Assembly (NCBI GenBank): GCA_019113025.1
Contig: DXIF01000176.1
Span: 1 to 43,761, forward strand
Reading direction: 5' to 3'
Source: Candidatus Anaerobiospirillum stercoravium
GTDB lineage: Bacteria > Pseudomonadota > Gammaproteobacteria > Enterobacterales > Succinivibrionaceae
Length of the DNA: 43,761 nt
Position 1 is the stretch's first letter. Every line of letters begins with the position of its first letter. Below, piece after piece: positions 18,286 to 28,275 of the stretch. The notes beneath the pieces are model-generated. The model was not told the DNA's origin. It made no database searches and was given only the letters and a program-made list of their open reading frames with translations. The position numbers and the translations under genes are program-made.

Positions 18286-19770
18286 ATGGATAGCTTATCG
18301 TTAGTTGCTAAGGCTGAGGCCAAGTCGGATTTACCTATTCGGGCCTTACAGTTTGGTGAGGGCAACTTCTTACGCGGCTTTATTGATTGGATGATCTTCA
18401 AGGCCAATCAACAAGGCCTGTTTAACGGCCGCGTCTTGGCCCTGCAATGCACGCCGCGCGGCCGCGTAGTGCCTAAGCTTAAGGCTCAAGATGGCTTGTA
18501 CACCACCATTTTGCATGGGGTCGATGAGTCCGGCGCGCCGCACGAGGAAATTGAGGTTATCAACACCATCGCTGAGGCCTTAAACCCATACGAGAACTGG
18601 GAGCAGGTACTCGCGGCTGCGATGAACCCTGAGCTTAAGTTTGTTTTCTCCAACACCACCGAAGCTGGTATCACCTATGCCCCCGAGCAGGCCTTTAATA
18701 CCGATGTCTGCCCTGAGACCTACCCCGGCAAGCTCAGCGCAATCTTACATGAGCGCTTCAAGGCGGGCTTACCGGGCCTGTGGGTCGTCCCGTGCGAGCT
18801 GTTAGATAACAACGGCACGCTGCTGCGTGAGATTGTGCTCAAGCACGCTGACGACCAGCAATTAGGCGCGGAGTTTAAGCAGTATGTTACTGCACAATGC
18901 CGCTTCATCAATACCTTGGTTGATCGCGTGGTCTCGGGCTATCCTAAGGACAATGCCGCTGAGGTTGAGACCAAGCTCGGCTACAAGGACGAGCTGATGA
19001 CCTGCGGCGAGACCTTCCACTTCTTAGCGCTCGAAGGCGATGAAGAGGTTAGTGCGCAGCTGCCTTTTGCCCAAGCCGGGCTCAATGTGGTCGTTGCCGC
19101 TGATATCACCCCATACCGTTTGCGCAAGGTTCGCATCTTAAACGGTACTCACACCGCCAATGTACCGGCGGCTTTCTTAGCAGGTCTCGATACCGTCGAT
19201 CAGATGATGGCCCATGAGGTCACCGGCAAGTTTGCGCGCTCGGTCATCTACGATGAGATTATCCCGGCGGTCAACCTCGACCGTTCGATGCTGGTCTCCT
19301 TTGCCGATGATGTGGTCAAGCGCTTTAGCGATCCGGCCATGCACCACCAATTAGCCTCGATCTTGATGAACTCGACCTCCAAGATTAAGGCGCGCGTGCT
19401 CCCAACCGTGCTCGACGCCCGCGCTAAGGGCATTTTGCCTAAGAAGCTGTGCTTTGCCTTAGCCGCCTACATCGCTCTGTATTACGGCTCGTCAGGCGTC
19501 CCAGTTAAGGTCAGCCGCGCTCAGGGTAAGTTAGGCGAGTTTATGGATGACGCCTATGCCGCTGAGGTCATGACCAAGGCTTGGTCGGTTTATCAAAAGA
19601 CCGAAGCTTCGGCCCTGTTCACGGTTAAGACCGTGCTTTCTGACACCAAGCTGTGGGACTGCGACCTCTCCTCGGATGTCGACCTCACCGCCCTGGTCGC
19701 CCGCTTATTACACGCCATTATCTCCGATGGCGTCATTGCCACCATGCAAGACCTGTTAGAGCACAACTAA
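18286..19770 (+). CDS. uxaB: Tagaturonate reductase (altronate oxidoreductase)
   Basis: LQFGEGNFLRGFIDWMI, VVPCELLDNNGTLLREIVLKHA, RKVRILNGTHTANVPAAFLAGLDTV; followed by uxaA. Confidence 0.9.
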   Translation: MDSLSLVAKAEAKSDLPIRALQFGEGNFLRGFIDWMIFKANQQGLFNGRVLALQCTPRGRVVPKLKAQDGLYTTILHGVDESGAPHEEIEVINTIAEALNPYENWEQVLAAAMNPELKFVFSNTTEAGITYAPEQAFNTDVCPETYPGKLSAILHERFKAGLPGLWVVPCELLDNNGTLLREIVLKHADDQQLGAEFKQYVTAQCRFINTLVDRVVSGYPKDNAAEVETKLGYKDELMTCGETFHFLALEGDEEVSAQLPFAQAGLNVVVAADITPYRLRKVRILNGTHTANVPAAFLAGLDTVDQMMAHEVTGKFARSVIYDEIIPAVNLDRSMLVSFADDVVKRFSDPAMHHQLASILMNSTSKIKARVLPTVLDARAKGILPKKLCFALAAYIALYYGSSGVPVKVSRAQGKLGEFMDDAYAAEVMTKAWSVYQKTEASALFTVKTVLSDTKLWDCDLSSDVDLTALVARLLHAIISDGVIATMQDLLEHN

Positions 19771-19786
19771 GGATAGGCGTTACCCC

Positions 19787-21280
19787 ATGCAAGCAATTTT
19801 GATTAATGACGCCGATAGCGTCGCGGTCGCGCTGCAAGATTTAGCCGCCGGTACCACGGTTGAGGTCGCAGGTCAGAAGATTGTGCTGCAAGATGCCATC
19901 ACCCGCGGTCATAAGTTTGCCTTAAAGGAGATTGCTGAGGGCGAGCCCGTCATCAAGTACGGCTTTGCGATTGGGCGCGCGAAGAGCAAGATCGCAGTAG
20001 GTCAGCACGTGCACAATCACAACGTCAAGACCGATCTGCACGGCGAGCAAGAGTACAGCTTTAACCCGCTGCCTAAGGCACAGTTGCCCCGGGTTGAGGC
20101 CACCTTCCAAGGTTATGTGCGTGAGAGCGGGGACGTGGGCATTCGCAATGAGCTCTGGATTATCCCCACCGTCTTTTGCGTCAACAATGTCGCCAAGGTC
20201 TTAGAACAATACGCCAACGACCAGATTAAGGCCCACCCCGATAAGTTTAGCCACGTCGATGGCTGTCTGGCGCTCACCCACCCTTACGGCTGCTCGCAGA
20301 TGGGTGAGGATCAGACCACCACCCAGCGCGTGCTCGCGGCCCTGGCGCGCCATCCTAATTGCGGCGGCGTGCTGATTTTGGGCTTAGGCTGCGAAAACAA
20401 CAATATTGGCGTGTTCAAGCAGTTCTTGGATGAAAATGATCCGCGCATCGTTTTCTTAAACAGCCAAGAAGTTCCCGATGAAGTCGAGGCTGGTAAGGCC
20501 AAGATTGATGAGCTCCTGACGCAAGTGCAGCGCTACGAGCGCACCACGGTACCTATCTCCAAGCTGCGCATTGGCTTAAAGTGCGGCGGCTCCGACGGCT
20601 TATCGGGCATTACCGCCAATCCATTGATTGGGCGCTTAAGTGATGTGGTTGTAGGCTCGGATGGTACCTCGGTTATGACTGAGGTGCCGGAGATGTTTGG
20701 TGCCGAGCAGCTCTTGATGAACCGCGCGCAGGATGAGGCCACCTTTAACAAGTGCGTCACCCTGATCAACAACTTCAAGCACTACTTTACCTCGCACGGC
20801 CAAGTGGTCTCGGAGAATCCAAGCCCGGGCAATAAGGCCGGTGGCATCACCACCTTAGAGGATAAGTCCTTAGGCTGTGTCCAAAAGGGCGGTAAGGCTC
20901 AAGTCTCCGACGTCTTGCACTATGGCGACACGCTGCAAAGTACCGGTCTTAACCTGCTGCAAGGCCCAGGTAACGACGGAGTATCGTGCACCGCCTTGGC
21001 CGCAGCCGGCTGCCATTTAGTGCTGTTCTCAACCGGCCGGGGTACCCCGTTTGCCACCGTGATCCCAACGGTCAAGATTTCGACCAACTCCAGCCTCTAT
21101 GAGCGCAAGGGCTCATGGATCGACTTCAATGCCGGAGCCGTGGTCGACGGTAAGGACTTCAACACCCTGACCCAAGAGCTATTAGACTACGTGCTCGCCG
21201 TGGCCTCAGGTCAGCTCACCAAGTCCGAGGAAAAGGGCTACCACGAAATCGTCATCTGGAAAGATGGCGTCACCATGTAG
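19787..21280 (+). CDS. uxaA: Altronate dehydratase
   Basis: N-terminal SAF-like domain, then GYVRESGDVGIRNELWIIPTVFCVNNV, LIGLKCGGSDGLSGITANPLIG, LLQGPGNDGVSCTALAAAGCHLVLFSTGRGTPF. Confidence 0.92.
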   Translation: MQAILINDADSVAVALQDLAAGTTVEVAGQKIVLQDAITRGHKFALKEIAEGEPVIKYGFAIGRAKSKIAVGQHVHNHNVKTDLHGEQEYSFNPLPKAQLPRVEATFQGYVRESGDVGIRNELWIIPTVFCVNNVAKVLEQYANDQIKAHPDKFSHVDGCLALTHPYGCSQMGEDQTTTQRVLAALARHPNCGGVLILGLGCENNNIGVFKQFLDENDPRIVFLNSQEVPDEVEAGKAKIDELLTQVQRYERTTVPISKLRIGLKCGGSDGLSGITANPLIGRLSDVVVGSDGTSVMTEVPEMFGAEQLLMNRAQDEATFNKCVTLINNFKHYFTSHGQVVSENPSPGNKAGGITTLEDKSLGCVQKGGKAQVSDVLHYGDTLQSTGLNLLQGPGNDGVSCTALAAAGCHLVLFSTGRGTPFATVIPTVKISTNSSLYERKGSWIDFNAGAVVDGKDFNTLTQELLDYVLAVASGQLTKSEEKGYHEIVIWKDGVTM

Positions 21281-21804
21281 CTTTCCCCATGCAGCTCTTT
21301 GCAGGTAGCTCTACACCAGGTAGCCATTCACTAATCTAGACTCCAAGTTAGATGCTAAGCCTCAGCCCGGCGGCGCAACCTAGGTTCATCTCGGTTGCGG
21401 CGGCGGAACTGGGGCTTTTTTGGGCCGCGCCCGTGCTTGCCTTAATTTAGTGCAAGCTCGACCTAAGTTCGAGCTACGTTTGATCTAAGTTCGGGCCTAG
21501 GAGCGGGCCGCCCGCGGCGCCAGCGGCCGAATGATGCCCTTTTGTGTCGCATAGTCGGGCGCGGCTGGGGGCACCTGCTTGGCCCGTAATTGGGCCCTTG
21601 CTGGGGCACGAGAATATTTTTGTTGGGGCAGTGCTCACATTGCACGCGGCCTCACTATAATGCGCGCAATTTACCCGCAGCGCGCTGGGCCCTAGGGGGC
21701 ACCGGTGGGCGCTGTGGGCCGGTTTATTTTGTCGTTACAGTTTGTTTACAAAGTCGCGGCGCAGTACTGATGTGCGTGGCGGCTTTTTTGTGCGCGCGGT
21801 TTGT

Positions 21805-23757
21805 ATGGAACTAAAGCCCAACCACACCCTTCCTCAAGATCAGTCCCAACTTAAGTCTCAGTCGGGAGTAGTCCCTGCGTCTAGTGCTATGCCTAGTGCT
21901 GAGCACTCAGGTCCTGCGGTGGCCCCTGAGCCGTCGGCATCGTCTGCCTCCCATGAGCAGGTCTTAGCCCAAAGTGTCACTAACGCTCAAACTGTGGCTC
22001 AAGCCTTGGCTCAAGCTGACTTAAGCCCGGAGGCTGCGTCCGCACCCGAGGGCAGCGGTTGGAGTGAGGAGCAGGGGCAGGCGGCGCAAGTTGGTTTTCA
22101 GGCGGCCGCGCCGATTGTGGTCGCCACCAATGAGCACGCTTTAGACGCCGCGCAAATGGCGGCGGTTATGGCGGCGCAGGCAGGTGGCGATCAGCACCTG
22201 CAAGAGGCCGCGGCCGTGGCGGCTGCGGCTGCTGCCGCCGGTAATGGTGGCATTGCCATTAACGTCACCACGCCCGAGGCGAGCCTGCCGAGCAATGCGG
22301 CTGAGCGCGAGGTTGAGCAGGTCACCCAAGCGGTGGATGCCAGTATTGAGAAGCTCAATCTGGAGGAGCCGCAGCGTTCGCTTCTGTCTATCACGTGGCC
22401 GATTTTCATCGACATCTCGCTCCACTTTGCGACCTTAATCATCAATACCTTGATGGTGGGCATGGTGTCGGTCAAGGCCGTGGCCGAGCTGACCATTGGT
22501 AACCAAGTGTTTGATTTGGCCCTCATTATCTTCAACTTCTTTAACATTGGCGTGTGCGTGGTCTGCGCGCAGGCCCTAGGTGCCAACAACAAGCGCTTGG
22601 CGCGGCGCTTAATCCACGTCGGCCTTGGTATCAATATCATCATGGGGACCTTGGTGTCGGTGGGCATCTTCCTGTGCTCGGGGCTCATCGTCGATGTCAT
22701 GAACGTGCCGCCGGAGATTGCTGAGAGTTCGCACAACTATCTGCGCATCCTCGCTTTAAGCTTCTTGCCTGAGGCGATTTGCTTGGTGTGTGCCGCGATT
22801 TTGCGTGCTCACAACTGCACTCGCGATGCGATGTATGTCACCATGGTGATCAATCTCATCACTATCTGCGGCAATACCCTGTTCTTGTTTGGCTATTTGG
22901 GCGTACCGGTCTTAGGAGTTGAGGGCGTGGCGGTTAGCACCGTGATTGGCCGTGCGGTCGCGGTCTTCATCTTTGTGCCGCTTATCATCAAGCGCACCAA
23001 GGTCCGGATCGTACCGCGCTTCATGTTTGTCTTTAGCCGCAAGGTCATCCGCTCGATCTTAAGCATCGGTCTGCCCGGCGCCGGTGAAAACTTATCGTGG
23101 CAAAGCCAGTACATGTTCATGACCGGCATCATCGCCTCGATGGGCGCGATCACCTTAGCCACCCATGGCATCTACTTCCAAATCGTGATGGTGCTGATGA
23201 TCTTCTCCGCCTCGATCGGCATGGGTACCGAGCTGTTAGTAGCGCACTACACCGGCGCGATGAAGCTGGATTTAGCTAACCGCCAGCTGATTCGCAGCGT
23301 CAAGATCGGTGAGGTTGCCACCATCTTGCTGACCTTCTCGATGCCGCTGGGCACCGGCGCTTTCTTGGTCTCGCTCTTTACCGATGATCCCCAGGTCTTA
23401 GCGGTCGCTTCGACCTTGTTCATCATCACCGTCTTCCAAGAGCCGGGCCGCATCCTCAATGTCATCATTATCAACTCGCTGCGTGCCACCGGTGACACCA
23501 AGTTCCCGGTCATCATGGCAGTGATTTCGATGTGGGGCATCTCGGTGCCATTAGGCTGCTTCCTTGGCGTTTACCTAGAGTGGGGCTTGATGGGCGTATG
23601 GATTGGTTTTGCCGCAGACGAGTGGGTTCGAGGCATTGCCATGGTGCTGCGTTGGCGCTCCAAGGCGTGGCAAAAGGCCGCCCGCCGCGTCTACGAGCAA
23701 ACCCTCGCCCAAGAGCGCACCCGCTCCCAGCTTAAGACCGCCGCACAAGCGGCCTAA
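21805..23757 (+). CDS. MATE family efflux transporter with long Ala/Gln-rich N-terminal extension
   Basis: MATE core begins around SLLSITWPIFIDISLHFATLIINTLMVGMVSVKAVAELTIGNQV; GLPGAGENLSWQSQYMFMTGIIASMG; ATG at 21805 is the first methionine codon in the ORF; exact start uncertain. Confidence 0.85.
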   Translation: MELKPNHTLPQDQSQLKSQSGVVPASSAMPSAEHSGPAVAPEPSASSASHEQVLAQSVTNAQTVAQALAQADLSPEAASAPEGSGWSEEQGQAAQVGFQAAAPIVVATNEHALDAAQMAAVMAAQAGGDQHLQEAAAVAAAAAAAGNGGIAINVTTPEASLPSNAAEREVEQVTQAVDASIEKLNLEEPQRSLLSITWPIFIDISLHFATLIINTLMVGMVSVKAVAELTIGNQVFDLALIIFNFFNIGVCVVCAQALGANNKRLARRLIHVGLGINIIMGTLVSVGIFLCSGLIVDVMNVPPEIAESSHNYLRILALSFLPEAICLVCAAILRAHNCTRDAMYVTMVINLITICGNTLFLFGYLGVPVLGVEGVAVSTVIGRAVAVFIFVPLIIKRTKVRIVPRFMFVFSRKVIRSILSIGLPGAGENLSWQSQYMFMTGIIASMGAITLATHGIYFQIVMVLMIFSASIGMGTELLVAHYTGAMKLDLANRQLIRSVKIGEVATILLTFSMPLGTGAFLVSLFTDDPQVLAVASTLFIITVFQEPGRILNVIIINSLRATGDTKFPVIMAVISMWGISVPLGCFLGVYLEWGLMGVWIGFAADEWVRGIAMVLRWRSKAWQKAARRVYEQTLAQERTRSQLKTAAQAA

Positions 23758-23915
23758 GCCTCGCCGCGCTCGCGCCCCGCGCGGCCCCCCCCCGGTGCCG
23801 CGGCGCGCACCACAAGCGCGCCGCGCTGATACCGCGTAGGGCAAAGGTAAAAATCTCGACCTATTTTGGTGCAAAAGCACAGGGGAACGAGGGCGCAGGC
23901 GCCGCGGGTGCTAAC

Positions 23916-23954
23916 GGCGCTAGGCCTGATTTTATCGGGCTTAGCGCCTTTTTT
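23916..23954 (+). terminator. Rho-independent terminator after the MATE gene
   Basis: ggcgctaggcctgattttatcgggcttagcgcctttttt. Confidence 0.75.
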
Positions 23955-24239
23955 GTGCGGGCAATGGCGGGCCGGGTGCCCCTTGCTCAGCGCGGGCTTT
24001 TTTGTGAGATAGCGCAAATTTATCGGTGCGGTGGCTATAATAAGAGCCGTTGAAGTCCGGTGCCGTCGGCTTATATAAGCCGTTTGCACTACTTTGACTC
24101 TCGTTTTAGTTTATTTGACGCTGGCCAAAGTCAGAAGCCACGGTAAGCGCAGCCCAGCGCCCCGAAGTGGGGGCCGTTTTTGTGGGGGCGTGGGGCTTGA
24201 GTGCTTGGTTAAGCGCCCCGATGTCAGGGACGGAATTAC

Positions 24240-25436
24240 ATGTTTTTTGATCATTTGGAATTAGCTCCAGCAGATCCTATTCTTGGCTTAACTGACGCAT
24301 TCAAGGCTGACACCAATCCAAAGAAGGTTAATTTAGGTGTTGGCGTCTACCAAAACGAGAATGGCGTAACCCCAGTCTTAAAGTGCGTCAAGGCTGCCGA
24401 GCAAATCTTAGTCAACGAAGAGCAGTCCAAGTCCTACCTGCCAATCTCGGGTCTGCCTGAGTACGGTCGCTTAACCCGCGAGTTAGTCTTTGGCAAGGAT
24501 AACCCAGTCGTCTCCGACGGCCGTGCTGTTACCTTCCACTGCCCAGGTGGTACCGGTGCCCTGCGTATTGCCGGTGACTTCTTAGTCCAGCAAAAGATCG
24601 CTCAGCGCGTTTGGATTTCTAACCCAACTTGGGGCAACCACTTCCAGATCATGGGCGCGGCCGGTTTAGAAACCGCTAAGTACACCTATTACAATGCCCA
24701 GACTAAGAGCTTAGACTTCGACGCTATGCTCAAGGACTTAAGCGGTGCCGCTCACGGTGATGTTGTCATCGTCCACGCTTGCTGCCACAACCCAACTGGC
24801 CTTGATTTAACTCCAGAGCAATGGGAGCAGTTTGCCGCCTTCTTAGCTGACAAGAAGCTCTTACCATTAATCGACTTTGCCTACCAAGGCTTTGGCCGCG
24901 GCTTAGAGGAAGACGCCTACGGTGTCCGTCAGATCTTAAAGCACTGCCCTGAGTTCTTAGTTGCCTCCTCGTACTCCAAGAATTTTGGCATGTACAACGA
25001 GCGTGTGGGTGCTTTAACCGCCGTATGCGCCAGCGCTGAGATTGCCAAGAAGGTTGAGTCCCAGATCAAGCTCTCGATTCGCTGCGCCATTTCCAACCCA
25101 CCAGCCCACGGTGAGAAGGTCGTTGTGACCGTGCTGTCCACCCCTAAGCTGCGGGCGCAATGGGAGCAAGAGTTAGCTGAAATGCGTGATCGCATGCGCC
25201 GCATGCGTGAGCTCTTAGCTGACAAGTTAGGTGCCGCCGGTGCCGGTGACTTCAGCTTCATCGTCACCCAAAACGGCATGTTCTCCTTCTTAGGCATCAC
25301 CAAGGAGCAGGTCGAGAAGTTACGTCAAGAGTACGGCATCTACATCGTAAGCTCGGGCCGTGCTTGTGTCGCTGGTATCAACGACAACAACGTTGACTAC
25401 TTAGCCGACGCCTTAGCCACCGTCATCAAGGGCTAA
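24240..25436 (+). CDS. Aspartate/aromatic amino acid aminotransferase (class I)
   Basis: MFFDHLELAPADPILGLTDAFKADTNPKKVNLGVGVYQNE; VASSYSKNFGMYNERVGA PLP-lysine region. Confidence 0.92.
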   Translation: MFFDHLELAPADPILGLTDAFKADTNPKKVNLGVGVYQNENGVTPVLKCVKAAEQILVNEEQSKSYLPISGLPEYGRLTRELVFGKDNPVVSDGRAVTFHCPGGTGALRIAGDFLVQQKIAQRVWISNPTWGNHFQIMGAAGLETAKYTYYNAQTKSLDFDAMLKDLSGAAHGDVVIVHACCHNPTGLDLTPEQWEQFAAFLADKKLLPLIDFAYQGFGRGLEEDAYGVRQILKHCPEFLVASSYSKNFGMYNERVGALTAVCASAEIAKKVESQIKLSIRCAISNPPAHGEKVVVTVLSTPKLRAQWEQELAEMRDRMRRMRELLADKLGAAGAGDFSFIVTQNGMFSFLGITKEQVEKLRQEYGIYIVSSGRACVAGINDNNVDYLADALATVIKG

Positions 25437-25468
25437 GCTAAGCTAAGCTAAACTAAGCAAAGCAAAGC
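25434..25468. repeat. Pentanucleotide-like tandem repeat (ctaag/caaag)
   Basis: gctaagctaagctaagctaaactaagcaaagcaaagc. Confidence 0.75.
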
Positions 25469-25505
25469 TCAAAGCCACCCCCGCAAGGCCCTAGGCCTTG
25501 CCACG

Positions 25506-25537
25506 CAAGACCCAGCCTGGTTCCAGGCTGGGTCTTG
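25506..25537 (+). terminator. Strong hairpin (caagacccagcctgg ttc caggctgggtcttg), likely terminator
   Basis: Near-perfect inverted repeat downstream of the aminotransferase. Confidence 0.65.
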
Positions 25538-25749
25538 CTGTCACTGCGCCCGGCATCAGCCGGGCGCAGTGCTAAGGCGCTAAGCGCCTTTTAGGCGCCG
25601 CAGCACGCCTTGCCGACGTCTCAGGCGCGCCGTCCCGGCAAGCGTTACGCTTAAGCCTGCGGGCATTTTGGTACGGGGAAAAATCGTGCGGCAGCGGGCC
25701 CGTGGCACCTAGTATTCCGCGTGCCACCGCCAAGGCTAGGATGGGATTG

Positions 25750-26709
25750 TTAGATCAGGGACTCGCCCCAGTCGGAGTGATCCTTCATTTGGGCGCGCAG
25801 TTCCATCACGCGCGTCTTGTCGGCAATGCCCGCGGTCGTGGCGGTGGCAGAGCCTGCGGCCACGGCCATATAGACGGCGCTCTCTAAAGAGTGGGATACC
25901 TGGTAGTCGGCTAAGAAGCCGGCAATCATCGAGTCGCCCGCGCCGGTCTTATCGCTCATCGAACCGCCGGGGGCGGCGATGCGATAGGAGTTTTGGTACT
26001 CATCTAAGAAGATGGCGCCGTGCTTGCCCAAGGAAACCAAGATGTTGCGCGCGCCCTCGTGCTGCAGCTGGGTGCAGGCCTCAAGCACGGTTTGAGCGTC
26101 GGGCAATTCGCGCGCAAAGTAGGTCTCAAGCTCCTTGAGGTTGGGCTTGAGTAAGAAGGGACCGTACTTGAGCACGTACTTAAATTGCTCGGCTGGGGCA
26201 TCGACGATGACCTTGGGGCGATTAAGCGGCGGCTGGGCGCTTAAACACTCAAAGAAGGTCGAGTAGATGTCCTGGGGCAGCGAGGGCGGCACCATGCCCG
26301 CGAGCACTAAGTAGTCATCGGCAGTGAGCTTGGCGATTTTGCGCACTAAGTAGGCGATATCATCGCTTGAGACCTCTGGGCCCAAACCATTGATGCTGGT
26401 TTGGCCGCTTTGGCCCTCACTCTTTAAGCGCACATTGATGCGGGTTCTACCGCGGCGCACGCGCAAAAAGCCGGTCTTGACGCCTAAGGCGGCCGTAAGA
26501 CGCATCAGCTCATCGCCCGAGAAGCCTGCGACAAAGCCAAAGGCGGTCGAGGTTACGCCTAAGTTATGGAGCATGATCGAGATATTGATGCCCTTACCAC
26601 CCGGCCTTAGCTCTTCATGCGCCACGCGGTTAACTTGCCCTTGGGTTAAGGGGCTGGACAGTTGCATGACCAGATCTAAGGATGGTGAAGTGGTAACGGT
26701 GTAGATCAT
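25750..26709 (-). CDS. PfkB-family hexose-phosphate kinase (1-phosphofructokinase / tagatose-6-phosphate kinase type)
   Basis: MIYTVTTSPSLDLVMQL, LRPGGKGINISIMLHNLG, SMSDKTGAGDSMIAGFLADY (PfkB signature). Confidence 0.87.
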   Translation of the reverse strand: MIYTVTTSPSLDLVMQLSSPLTQGQVNRVAHEELRPGGKGINISIMLHNLGVTSTAFGFVAGFSGDELMRLTAALGVKTGFLRVRRGRTRINVRLKSEGQSGQTSINGLGPEVSSDDIAYLVRKIAKLTADDYLVLAGMVPPSLPQDIYSTFFECLSAQPPLNRPKVIVDAPAEQFKYVLKYGPFLLKPNLKELETYFARELPDAQTVLEACTQLQHEGARNILVSLGKHGAIFLDEYQNSYRIAAPGGSMSDKTGAGDSMIAGFLADYQVSHSLESAVYMAVAAGSATATTAGIADKTRVMELRAQMKDHSDWGESLI

Positions 26710-27098
26710 GAGCTCTCCTTACTTACACAAGCTCCTTGGCCGTAAGACGGCAAGGACAAAAGGAAGGTGCCCTATTGTACCGGCTTTTTATGAGGTCGGC
26801 GTTAAGTCTGTGCGTGCTCTGACCGCGAGCGGAGCGCGCTCTGGGCGCGGCTTAAGCTGAAGTCTGAGCGCTTTGCTTGGCTGCCGTAATCTGGAAATAT
26901 CAAACGCGATAATGAGCGCGCGCGGCGTCCAAATTGGTTCGGCCACCATCACCTTAGTTTGGCCTAAGCGCCCTCATGCTATCATGAGGCTATCATGTGG
27001 GAGCGCAAGCGCGTGAGCTGCACGTAAGCTGCAGCCTAAGCTGCACGTGAGCATGCTGGGAGCAAGGCGGTTCGCGCTGGTAGTGGGAGTGTTGGTTT

Positions 27099-28004
27099 AT
27101 GGATAAAGTTAAATTAATCAAGTACGGTCTAGGCGGCATCGTTGGCCTCGTGGTGTTGTGGGTGCTGGCCATTGGTATCATCAGCTCGCCTCATACTACG
27201 GCCTATAAGCCTGAGCCTTTGGCTGCCACCGCCACCGACCAGGAGCGCGCTCAGGTCTTAGCGCGCGGTCTGACCTACGCCTTAGATGAGAGCTTGTCCT
27301 CCTTCTTTGGTTTTTTGCCGAACGATTTGCTGGCACCGTGGATTTTGGACAATACGCCGTACTATCAGCGCGGTGTGGTCTATGCCACGCGCCCCGCCTC
27401 CGAGGTCTTAGCCCAAGAAGTCGGCCGCTTTGGTAATCGTGACACCATCGATCCGCGCCTGGCCGACGCCACCTCGCGCTACTTTAGCTACTCGGAGTTT
27501 GCTTGGGGCTTCCTCTTTATCTACGATGCTGAGGGTAAGTATCGCGCCGGTATTAAGAACTGGGCCGATTGGGCCAGCGCTGTGGGTGGCAGCGGCAAGA
27601 AGGCCGCGGTATTCAACCTTCGCTCAGATGACATCTACGCCATCATCAAGTACTGCGTCACCATGACCGATTACGCCTTAGGCGTGCTCAATAACGATAA
27701 AATGGGCCACTTTAGCACCGACAATAATGTCTATTACGCTAAGGGCATTTGCGCGGTGGTGGGCAACGTCCTGCGTGCCTTAGCGGCCGTTGACAGCACC
27801 TTAAGTGAGCGTGGCGGCGCCGAGAACTTACAAGAGGCCTTGCAGCGCTTAGATTACATTGAGGAGTTTAATCCGATCTATGTGATGGCAGGTGGCAATA
27901 CCGTCGGTGACGCCATGATGCCAAACCACGTTGCGGCCTTAGCGCGCCACATCGACATCACCAACAATCGCTTAAACGACATGCTCCAGTCGATGATTCG
28001 CTAA
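27099..28004 (+). CDS. DUF2333 family protein
   Basis: N-terminal TM; LDESLSSFFGFLPNDLLAPWILDNTPYYQRGVVYATRPASEVLAQEVGRFG. Confidence 0.8.
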   Translation: MDKVKLIKYGLGGIVGLVVLWVLAIGIISSPHTTAYKPEPLAATATDQERAQVLARGLTYALDESLSSFFGFLPNDLLAPWILDNTPYYQRGVVYATRPASEVLAQEVGRFGNRDTIDPRLADATSRYFSYSEFAWGFLFIYDAEGKYRAGIKNWADWASAVGGSGKKAAVFNLRSDDIYAIIKYCVTMTDYALGVLNNDKMGHFSTDNNVYYAKGICAVVGNVLRALAAVDSTLSERGGAENLQEALQRLDYIEEFNPIYVMAGGNTVGDAMMPNHVAALARHIDITNNRLNDMLQSMIR

Positions 28005-28009
28005 AAGCT

Positions 28010-28053
28010 GTTTAAACGCAGCCTAAACGCAGCTTAAAAGCGGCTGAAACGCA
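28010..28053. repeat. ~11-bp tandem repeat, four units
   Basis: gtttaaacgca / gcctaaacgca / gcttaaaagcg / gctgaaacgca. Confidence 0.7.
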
Positions 28054-28106
28054 GTGGTCGGCGCGGCTAACGCGCTTTAGGGCTGTGGTCTTAAGCTTAA
28101 TGGGCC

Positions 28107-28166
28107 TTACCCCCAAGGTTGCACTTCACCATGTGGTGAGGCGCGCGACTTTGGGGGTAACTTTTG
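28107..28166 (+). terminator. Putative terminator after the DUF2333 gene
   Basis: ttacccccaa ... ttgggggtaacttttggg with inner cttcaccatgtggtgagg stem. Confidence 0.6.
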
Positions 28167-28275
28167 GGCGGGGCGCGGCCTGGGCGCGGCGGTGACTTGC
28201 CGTCTTACCTTGAGCTTGCCGTGAGCTTGCCTGAGGCTTGCTTTTGTCTTGCCTTAGCGGACCGAGCCCCGTAAG

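Noticed and set aside
22191-22736. 181-aa antisense ORF in the MATE gene
   Set aside because: Shadow ORF opposite confident TM-coding sequence.
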